Source of the DNA: Cyrtodaria siliqua
Lineage: Eukaryota > Mollusca > Bivalvia > Adapedonta > Hiatellidae
DNA length: 64,000 nucleotides
Direction of reading: 5' to 3'
NCBI GenBank assembly: GCA_037043455.1
Contig: JAWPHD010001139.1
Location: 1-64,000, forward strand
Made by a program: the position numbers and the translations under genes. How positions within the stretch are numbered: the stretch's first letter is position 1; every line of letters starts with the position of its first letter. Below are positions 58,174 to 64,000 of this stretch, piece after piece. The notes beneath the pieces were generated by a model. That model searched no databases. It saw only the letters and a list, made by a program, of their open reading frames with translations, and had not been told where the DNA came from.

Positions 58174-61100
58174 CCACATCAAGGTTTGCGTGTAAGCTGT
58201 GTTTACAAGTATATATCTCTTATATTTCTTATCCTAGCACAACCAAATTTGGCCATGGGCTTCCTTATATCATTATATTAAGGGCTGCATAAGCAATTTT
58301 GGTTCCTGTAACCCATGGGCTTCCATGGAACCCACATTATGATAACCCATAAATTGAGTCCCATTTCACATCAAATTTTGCGTGTAAGCTGTGTTTACAA
58401 GTCTATATCTCTTACCTTTCACTCTAGCACAACCAAATTTGGCCATTAGCTTCCTTATAACATTATCTTAAGGGCTGCTTAGAAATTTCGGTTCCTGTAA
58501 CCCCAGGGCTCCCATGGAACCCAAATTCTGAAAGCCCTTAAAATGTGTCTGTTTCACATCGAATTTTGCGTGTAAGCTGTGTTTACAAGTCTATATCTCT
58601 TACATTTCTTGTCCTAGCTGAACTAAATTTGGGAATTGGTTTCCTTATAGTATGTTGTAAAGAGTTGGGTAAGTAATTCTTTCTTCTGCAAATGCTGGGC
58701 TCGCATGGAACCCAAATTGTGATGGCGCATAAAATGTGCAATAAAGGCAGATCTAGGTTTGCATGTAAGCATGTATATATCTATACTTTTGGTTTGGGAT
58801 TTCTTATAGCATTATGCATCTTATTCATACTTCACCCATATTGGGGCATGGGCTCCCTCCTCAATCATCCCCCGCCCCCACTTCTCCACCCACCCCCTCC
58901 ACATCTTTTTTTTTTTACATATTTCTGTGTTGTTTTTAGACAATTCTTACACATATATGTTCCCCCCACACTACCCCTCGAAACTGGAATATTTTTATTT
59001 TATGTTTATTTTTTTACATATTTCTGTGTTGTTTCGGTCAATTCTTACATAGCTTCTTACACATATAGTTGTCCCCGACCCCCCGCCTCTCCCTCCAGAC
59101 CCCACATTCCCCCACTCGAAACTCGATTTTGTTATTATTTGTTTTACATATTTCTGTGTTGTTTTGGCCAATTCTTACACATAGCTATGTTGGCCCCAGC
59201 ACCTACCATTGTAAGGATGGAAACCGGTATTTACTGGGTCTCACACCCACTGGTGTCCTGGTGTTTGAGGGCAAAAACAAGATTGGATTGTTCTTTTGCT
59301 AGGTACAAATATTTACTTAGTATTGAATACTAGGGTTTTAAATAGAAATCAGTTAAACCATTTCTTAGAATAGCTATAACAATTGATGTCTAACAGTTCT
59401 AATTTTCGCATGGTTAAAGAACCAAAATGCCATATTTAACAACACAGCCAGATTTAGACGATGTGCTATGCTTATGATATAATATGTCTGTGCCTGCCAA
59501 CCACATACTTTACCCACATGCAATAAAATATAAATGCAAGTTGAATATGCCTCAATGATTTTTATTCCCCGGAAGTGAATCATGTAGTAATTGTACCGTC
59601 CATTAGTTTGTTCATCAGTTCCAAACAATCATGTCTCAATCATGGTGTAGTTTTTGGAAAATAACGCAAAATATGACCTTGGCCTTGGTATTTTTTGTCG
59701 TTCAGCAATGTCCACCAATGCCAACAATACATATGACCAAGTATCAAAGACATAAAGTGAGGCAATCACATAAAGTTAACTGAAGTTAAGTCACCTAACC
59801 AAGGTTAAATTACCTAACTAACGTGAAGTTTGGGGAAAATAACGCAAAATATGACCTTGACCTTGGTATTTTTTGTCTTCCAGCAATGTCCACTAATGCC
59901 AGTAATACATATGACCGAGTATCAAAGACATAAAGTGAGACAATCACATTAAGTTAACTGAGGTTAAGTTACCTAACCCAGGTTAAGTTTGGGGAAAATA
60001 AGGCAAAATATGACCTTGTTAATGTGTGTCGTTCAGTGATGTCCACCAATGCCAGCAATATATATGAGCAAGTAGCAAAAAAATAAGTTATCAGAAAAAG
60101 TTATCTGAGGTTAACTTACCTAACCATACTGATGTTTAGGGTAAATAACGCAAAATATGACCTTGACCTTGGTATTTTAAAGTGAGGCAATCACATAAAG
60201 TTAACTGAGGTTAAGTTACCTAACCAAGGTTAAGTTTTGGGAATATAACGCAAAATATGACCTTGACCTTTGGCATTAGGTGATGTCCCTTGACCTAACA
60301 AAGCATCTGACAAAGTTACAGAACAATTCGAGCAGCGATTGTTGAGTTATAGTTGTTTTAAAGAGTGGCCGCCGCCTGAAAAGTCACTGTGGGCGAGACA
60401 AAAATGGCAATAATGAAATACAGTAACAAAACATGTCACGTTGTCAGGCTGTTTATGACACCATAACAGTTTGTAAACAGTGTGTATATTTTATTGCTTA
60501 TTGCCGAGCCACTTAAACACAAAGCGAGTAGATCTTAAGTTAGTTTGCCGTGTGTAAAATATGCATTATTTGGTGGTTTGGTGCCTTTAAGAAAGTTTCA
60601 CTTACATAAAAAAATCAACACGTTTTAATACAACACATCTAGTGTGATATTAAGCAAGACTGAGAACTTTAAAACTTTCTAAACTTATCAACTTAGAGCT
60701 TTTACCCCTCTTGTTTCAGTGGTTAGTGCTCTGGCTTCTCAAGTGAAAGGTCATGGGTTCAAGCCCACTCCATTTCACATTTCATCAATTCATTGGTAAT
60801 TTTTCATCAATATTTGGCAAAAACCCACCTTCTCAACCTCAAATCTGCTTCATGAGTAGAATGTACGTCATTGCTTTGATGATGTTTGGCCGAAGTTCAT
60901 TGAAAGAGGTCAAATTCGTCTGGCAGTTTACAGTGGCCAGAAGTGTATTTGTAATACAGTATGTTTTTTTGGAGTAAATCGAAACTGACATAGATGCAAT
61001 GTCCCAGGTACCGGCAAAGAGGGAAAATACGTGAAACTGCAGGTGAACAGCCAGCAGTTTAAGAAATCAACAAAGTTCGTTGAGAGATATATATGTCACT

Positions 61101-63726
61101 AATATTAACACATTCATCATTAAGATATATATGTATAATACTTTCAGGCCCAAGATGACAAGATTGGATTTCAAGAGGAAGACATACCCTGATTGTGGTT
61201 GAAGAAAATGATGAGGTAGGTTGCCTCCCTTGCTAGTTAAAACATTGTTTTCCCCTCAATATATACACAATATCAAAAGGCACTCAGAGAAGTGCAAATG
61301 ACATGCATAATCTGATAGACTGGTCCCATGTCCACATTGTCAGTTATCCACACCTATAGACACACCAGACTTGTCTCCTTACTGCACTAGTACTGGTCCC
61401 CTCACCACTGTTACCTGATAGACTGGTCCGCTTTCTGCACCAATGTGGTTTCCCTTAATTAGATTTATTACAGTGCAGTTTGTAATAATAATTTCTAATA
61501 TCCGTTTTTGGGCTTCCAAAGGATGGTGCATTGTGGGATTCCAACTGACAGAGCGGATTGGTGCAAGAGACTTGCTCACTGTCGCAATGCGGTGTGGACT
61601 TTCATCCATCATATGTGGCCTAACATGTGTTAAAAATTACGTAAAATAACATTGTCAAACAAAATTCCGATGAATAGCGAATATTTATTTAAGAGACTTG
61701 TTCACAGTGCAGTGTGGTTCACAGCTGGAACCAGCCACCTAACGGTTGCAGGACAATCAGACGTTTGAACCACTGGATATCCCCTGAATCAGTGAAAGAA
61801 CAGAAGTCAGGGAACCAGATTATTAGTTTAATAGCTCAAACAATGGTTTGGATTAACTAAATAGAGTTTATTTAAATGCTGGATTCGATTAGAGGGAAAT
61901 TCTTCACGAAATGATAGGCGTGCGGTTAAAATAACACGCCTACCATCGAGTGAAAGATTTCCCTATAATCGATCTATAAATTATCTATTTATTACATTTT
62001 AATAAGTTATTGACGTCATAACTCAACGTCGAAGTTAGTTATTTTTGTGTTTGGAGTTAGTTATTAATATTTAGCGATTATGAATATTCTTTTTCTTCCG
62101 ACTGAAGGGTCCCGTACAGGACAAGAACCAACGACAGAACTTTCTCAGGATGGGATCCCGGTTTAGATACGGGTATAAGCTAATGATATAATTGCATTCT
62201 GATTTGCTTTTTTGAGGAAGTTTTAATTTTTAAAAATAATCGGATTATGAGGTCAATGCAGTGGGTGGGGTAGGGGAGAGAGCAGCAGAATGCTTAACAT
62301 ACCAGGCCTGTAAAATTCCGCTCGACATGACGAGTGACTTGTCAGGCCGGGCGAGTGAATATTTCCTTCTGGTCGTCCTTACGGACGAGTGACTTTTGAC
62401 ATTAGTAACAAAATAACTCAAGTCTTTATTGTTTCCTTTTAGTCGTGCGAAGAAATTCGAAAAAACATTTGCTTAAACTAAATAAATAGCCGATAAATTA
62501 CACTCAAATACACCGGAAGTAAACATGAAAATATTGGTTACCCATGGTTACTTTGGTTACTTTGGTGATAAGGTATAAAGCCGAGATTTCCAAAGTTTGT
62601 AGACTGTGTCGTGATCGAATTATCCAATACTAAACTAGTAGTTTTTATCAATAAAACACTGTAACCGGACCATTATACTTGATATGACGACATTTTCCCG
62701 TAAACAAGTCGAAGAAAATAGACATGTCTATATAATGTTTTTGGAGGAGAGTTGGTCGAGATGACGAAAAAATACAAATAGAGAAAGTGAATAGACAATT
62801 GCAATAAAGCAGTATGATAGTACCAAATTCTAGCGTGTTTTGTAGGAGAAAATACTGGAGGATACACAGTTGTATTCTCACAGTGACTTACATAAACAGT
62901 TGCTTTTGAAATGTTAAAATGATGTCATATCTTATTGTAAGTGCCTTTCATAATTATTAAGTGGACAAGCTAATCATACCTTAGATGGGAACTAGTAATT
63001 TATTTGATAATTTGATGATGTTACATGTAGTTTGTTTATCTAAATAAAGTGTTTTTGGTTGACACTGATTTACCTTGTCTAGCACTAAGCAAAAATATGA
63101 AGGAGATTCCTATTCAAAATTAAGGGCGAGTACAAAGTTAATAAGGGCAAGTGGATTTTTTTTCACTAGTCCTGCAGGACTTGTTGTCTTTGTAAAAAAT
63201 GTACAGGCCTGCATACTCTAGGCAAATTTCAGATTTCTGTTTATTATTCACATTGTTACTTCAGCTGGGATTGTCAGATGAGAAACTCAGTTCTTACTGA
63301 TGGCGGGATGTATACAGTATTGGTTCTACCCAGGAAAAATGGGTTGGTTTGCCTCTACCATAAAAAATCGACTTCAATATATGGCCTAACATATGCATAA
63401 AATCACGACATAAAACACCATTCAAACAAAGCAAACTTCAAATATTGTATTCTTGAGTTTGTCTTTCCCATGAGACTTTAAACTGAATACCTTGTCCGTG
63501 ATGTAACAAAAGTAAAACTGCAATGAGTCTAGAAATCTTTGTTTTTCATTGGTAGGACAGAGTACATGTACCAGACTGCGTCACAGAATCGTGCTCGAAG
63601 GAGCTTGAAGTTTGAGCGCACTGCCAGTAAGCGCTACTCGCGGCGTCCTACATTTGAGAAACAGGAGCGTGAAGTGGCAATGGGGAGACAGGAGGAGAGA
63701 AGATAAAGAGACGCTGAACGAAAACA
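49369..63726 (+). CDS. FERM-domain gene, EPB41L5/yurt type, partial and with apparent lesions
   Basis: Seven exons in correct order and compatible phases match the FERM and FERM-adjacent regions of EPB41L5/EPB41L4B (Drosophila yurt), cortical adaptor proteins that bind Crumbs-type tails and organise epithelial junctions. Exons: 49369-49466, 55333-55453, 56989-57076, 59216-59298, 61148-61215, 62108-62172, 63556-63726. The N-terminal F1 exons were not found in the window. Between 61215 and 62108 the exon for most of the F3 lobe (FVFRL to EHHAFFRLR in relatives) was not found. Lesions: CT instead of GT after 59298, one-base frameshift in 61148-61215, TAA at 63704. Family identity is firm; functionality is doubtful. 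Exon two is bordered by two boundary minisatellites. Confidence 0.75.
49467..50603 (+). other. Intron, unique part
   Basis: Starts GTAAGTTTTTG. AT-rich, with no repeat family recognised. It ends at the first of 64 acceptor copies, ATTGCCTCTGTTTCAG, whose pyrimidine tract differs from that of the array units and is probably the ancestral one. Confidence 0.6.
50567..55332 (+). repeat. 75-bp minisatellite carrying a splice acceptor and exon start, 64 acceptor copies
   Basis: The unit is intron end (TTATCTGTGTTGTCTTGTGT then TAYAG) plus the first 50 exon bases (CTGAGCTGGGGGACTATGAT, CCAGAGGTCCACACGCCAGT, CTTTATCTCA). First exon-start C at 50604, last at 55333: 4729 bases, or 63 x 75 with a one-base deletion near 52697, a one-base insertion near 54538 and a four-base insertion near 54927. 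In frame it reads [20 protein letters not shown] plus LSCVT, so frames of up to 614 codons (50576-52420) are a product of the array. Interior units carry GTC (Val) where the first and last carry GGC (Gly), indicating homogenisation inside and ancestral edges. TAA occurs at 52418, 52900 and 53542. Confidence 0.93.
55333..55453 (+). CDS. FERM gene exon: F2 lobe, ELGDYDPE...; flanked by boundary minisatellites
   Basis: Acceptor TTGTGTTATAG|CT and donor TGCTC|GTATGT. It encodes (S)[19 protein letters not shown] and [26 protein letters not shown] and SEFxFVxxQTxEME are hallmark FERM F2 residues of the EPB41L5/4B group. This is the only complete copy: 50 bases of its start are repeated upstream 63 times and 32 bases of its end are repeated downstream about 26 times. 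It ends in TC, and the next exon starts G, giving Ser. Using any of the five next upstream acceptors (54958, 55033, 55108, 55183, 55258) would insert 25-125 in-frame residues. Confidence 0.9.
55454..56490 (+). repeat. 36-41 bp minisatellite carrying a splice donor and exon end, about 26 extra copies
   Basis: The unit CTTCCTAGAACAGTATAAAC plus AATGCTCGTAAGTTGTTATTA consists of the last 32 exon bases and the donor with some 14 intron bases. Copies come in a long form (with TTATTA) and a short form (with TTA). Most units hold an intact TCGTAAGT donor; a few are changed (TCATAAGG, TCGAAAGT, TTGTAAGT). Many units have CTA where the genuine exon has CTG, a silent change (Leu). The array lies wholly in the intron after the real donor at 55454. 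Confidence 0.93.
56491..56606 (+). other. Intron, unique part
   Basis: Short spacer between the donor minisatellite and a SINE. Confidence 0.5.
56607..56806 (+). mobile_element. tRNA-derived SINE, family C, in an intron
   Basis: A box CTTGGCTCAGTGGATAGGAT, B-box-like GTGGGTTCCCTCCCTAGC, then a body with TTTCCCTCAGGGGTTGTATC and an end TTCATTTCAATTCATTTTAG. Inserted in sense orientation in the intron before 56989. Confidence 0.5.
56989..57076 (+). CDS. FERM gene exon: F2 lobe end to F3 start
   Basis: Acceptor TTTACTTACAG|GGGTATG and donor GTCTTG|GTATGT. After one base completing Ser it encodes [20 protein letters not shown] and YWVDRHDVL. Relatives read [26 protein letters not shown]; the Gly to Trp change in YWVD is unusual at a well conserved position. 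It ends in phase 0. Confidence 0.88.
57247..57640 (+). repeat. Intronic tandem-module repeat
   Basis: Two and a half modules of 140-150 bp: CTCGAACTTTGGTAATTATT / CTCGTAACTTGGGTAATTGT, then CGATAATCGGGCC / CGATAATCGGCCCC, then CAGTAATTCCAGAGTTATGC. Confidence 0.65.
57697..57900 (-). mobile_element. SINE family D, in an intron, antisense
   Basis: The minus strand reads GTGGTCTTGTGGTAGATCAT (A box), TTGGTTTGATCCCCGCCATG (B box), CCCTGAGCAAGACAATTTAT. Same family and strand as 23707-23925. Confidence 0.65.
58084..58790 (+). repeat. Intronic interspersed repeat: (GGCGTC)n and ~190-bp modules
   Basis: The head TAGCTCGACTATTCGAAGAA is followed by (GTCGGC)n at 58139-58173 and then modules starting TTGCGTGTAAGCTGTGTTTA at about 58187, 58379 and 58566 that contain CACAACCAAATTTGGCCAT. 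Same class as the repeats at 29684 and 36510. Confidence 0.75.
58910..59245 (+). repeat. Degenerate triplication across the intron/exon boundary at 59216
   Basis: Three modules start TTTTACATATTTCTGTGTTG at about 58913, 59018 and 59144 and include CAATTCTTACACATA, a C-rich stretch and then CGAAACTGGAATATTTT (58980), CGAAACTCGATTTTGTT (59117) or, in the genuine exon, GGAAACCGGTATTTACT (59219). The first two modules thus appear to contain eroded copies of the exon start. Similarity is partial, so this is weaker than the two arrays around 55333. Confidence 0.55.
59216..59298 (+). CDS. FERM gene exon: F3 start, [13 protein letters not shown]; donor appears mutated
   Basis: Encodes [19 protein letters not shown] and KNKIGLFF plus TG, matching [28 protein letters not shown]. 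The next exon starts G, which restores the Trp codon, so the exon should end at 59298. The bases that follow are CTAGGTAC, not GT. The GT five bases downstream would add a TAG in frame. Acceptor is taken as CATTGTAAG|GAT; the join to HDVL is about four residues shorter than in relatives. Confidence 0.8.
59640..60300 (+). repeat. Intronic tandem repeat, four ~170-190 bp modules
   Basis: AACGCAAAATATGACCTTGR recurs at about 59662, 59839, 60003, 60148 and 60247, with GTCCACCAATGCCAGCAATA and CACATAAAGTTAACTGAGGT at matching positions. Confidence 0.8.
60706..60980 (+). mobile_element. Possible tRNA-derived SINE in an intron
   Basis: TTTCAGTGGTTAGTGCTCTG (A-box-like) and CATGGGTTCAAGCCCACTCC (B-box-like) at tRNA spacing. 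No body family recognised, and the tail is unclear. The 74-codon frame over it is incidental. Confidence 0.35.
61148..61215 (+). CDS. FERM gene exon: F3, PKMTRLDFK...; one-base frameshift
   Basis: Acceptor ACTTTCAG|GCCC and donor GATGAG|GTAGGT. G completes Trp, then [13 protein letters not shown]; after one surplus base the sense resumes as LIVVEENDE. Relatives read [20 protein letters not shown]. As written, the frame runs into TGA at 61193. Either the gene is broken or the sequence has an insertion error near 61187. Confidence 0.82.
61216..62107 (+). other. Intron region where the main F3 exon is missing
   Basis: Relatives have an exon here for FVFRL, CKHLWKCAVEHHAFFRLR. I scanned for it and found none. 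The region holds SINE B tail sequence at about 61600-61662 (ATATGTGGCCTAACATGTGT), clipped repeats and the foldback at 61857-61998. Neighbouring exon phases (0 and 0) fit a cleanly lost exon. Confidence 0.55.
61857..61998. mobile_element. Foldback element in the intron
   Basis: CGATTAGAGGGAAATTCTTC, ACGAAATGATAGGCGTG and the mirrored CACGCCTACCATCGAGTGAA, AGATTTCCCTATAATCG flank a 12-base loop CGGTTAAAATAA. Outer parts of the arms are weaker. Confidence 0.75.
62108..62172 (+). CDS. FERM gene exon: FERM-adjacent region, GPVQ...GSRFRY
   Basis: Acceptor TTCTTTTTCTTCCGACTGAAG|GG and donor TACGG|GTATAA. It encodes [20 protein letters not shown] and Y plus GG. Relatives read GPVQxxxxRxxFIRLGSRFRYSGKTEY, so this is the start of the FERM-adjacent (FA) segment, which in this family carries regulatory phosphorylation sites. 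GG joins the G of the next exon as Gly. Confidence 0.85.
62173..63555 (+). other. Intron with SINE B fragment
   Basis: At 63270-63430 a family B SINE piece (ATACAGTATTGGTTCTACCC, TGGTTTGCCTCTACCATAAA, ATAAAACACCATTCAAACAA) lies in sense orientation without its tRNA-like head. A 41-codon-scale module GACGAGTGACTT recurs at 62329 and 62392. Otherwise unique. Confidence 0.55.
63556..63726 (+). CDS. FERM gene exon: FERM-adjacent SFER.PSKRYSRR motif; in-frame TAA
   Basis: Acceptor TCATTGGTAG|GACAG and donor AAAACA|GTAAGA. It encodes [40 protein letters not shown] and AMGRQEERR, then TAA at 63704-63706, after which the frame stays open as RDAERK to a good donor. ARRSxxFERxxSKRYSRR is diagnostic of EPB41L5/4B. 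The TAA lies where a charged helix normally continues, so it looks like a nonsense change rather than the natural end. Confidence 0.85.
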
Positions 63727-63924
63727 GTAAGAATTCCAGAACAAACATTTAAACTTGGTAAACTTCCAGAAAAAAAGGCAGATATATGTATATTTCTAAT
63801 TTAATCTAAAACTTCCAACTATGTCTATTTGTCTGTAGTTTTTAAATAGTTTTTAAATCACTGTGAACCTAAGGATATGCAGGATGCAAGATAAAGTTGC
63901 CCATTAAGTTGCAACCTGGGTTTT

Positions 63925-64000
63925 TTTATGCCCCCGAAGGGCGGCATATAGTAGTTTGTCCGTCAGTCCGTACAATCTTGTCCGGTCAATAACTCCGACA
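63925..64000 (+). repeat. Start of an interspersed (GTCCGTCAGTCCG) repeat, cut by window end
   Basis: TTTATGCCCCCGAAGGGCGG, CATATAGTAGTTTGTCCGTC and AATAACTCCG follow the head pattern of the module repeats elsewhere in the window. Confidence 0.55.

Noticed and set aside
58692..59333. 213-codon frame as a separate gene
   Set aside because: It covers an intronic module repeat and then the genuine FERM exon in frame; the upstream part is C/T-rich repeat sequence.

Overview
The window looks like nuclear DNA of a bivalve mollusc (class-level inference). It is AT-rich, has spliced genes with GT-AG introns, and is crowded with tRNA-derived SINEs, Penelope-like retroelement debris, foldback/MITE elements and internally tandem repeats typical of bivalve genomes. 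Nothing bacterial or organellar was seen. Most open reading frames are chance or repeat-driven; protein-coding signal exists in only a few places.

Region by region. 1-5.1 kb: two copies of a TIR-bearing MITE (one inserted inside a Penelope-like element), hAT-like MITE pieces, a RecQ-type helicase exon remnant on the minus strand, and a Penelope-like element whose RT has lost its catalytic YxDD segment. 5.3-6.8 kb: a 27-bp minisatellite of about 54 units with an embedded inverted unit. 7-8.1 kb: a 48-bp perfect palindrome next to a second hairpin, then a diverged tandem duplication. 8.5-17.4 kb: a broken minus-strand copy of a multi-copy invertebrate gene family (SPDTD and CDTTS motifs), in two pieces separated by SINEs and retroelement 3-prime ends. 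17.4-49.3 kb: mainly non-coding, with SINEs, six or more tandem-module repeats, foldback elements, a hAT-like TIR element, a 41-bp minisatellite, a candidate first coding exon at 21.1 kb and a possible zinc-finger exon fragment at 46 kb.

49.4-63.7 kb is the core of the window: seven exons of a plus-strand FERM-domain gene of the EPB41L5/yurt type (F1/F2 lobe, F2-F3 junction, FERM-adjacent region). Its most striking property is that the 121-bp exon at 55333-55453 is sandwiched between two minisatellites made of its own boundaries. The 5-prime array (75-bp unit, 64 copies) repeats the intron 3-prime end plus the first 50 bases of the exon, so it contains 64 consecutive splice acceptors, all in phase because 75 is 25 codons. 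The 3-prime array (about 36-41 bp, about 26 extra copies) repeats the last 32 exon bases plus the splice donor GTAAGT. A third boundary, before the exon at 59216, shows a degenerate triplication of the same kind. I know of no description of such a splice-site minisatellite pair, and this is the best candidate for something new here.

The same gene carries apparent lesions: a CT in place of the expected GT donor after the exon ending at 59298, a one-base frameshift in the 61148 exon, no exon found for most of the F3 lobe, and an in-frame TAA in the 63556 exon. It may therefore be a decaying paralogue or contain assembly error. Exons for the start of the protein lie upstream or were not recognised.
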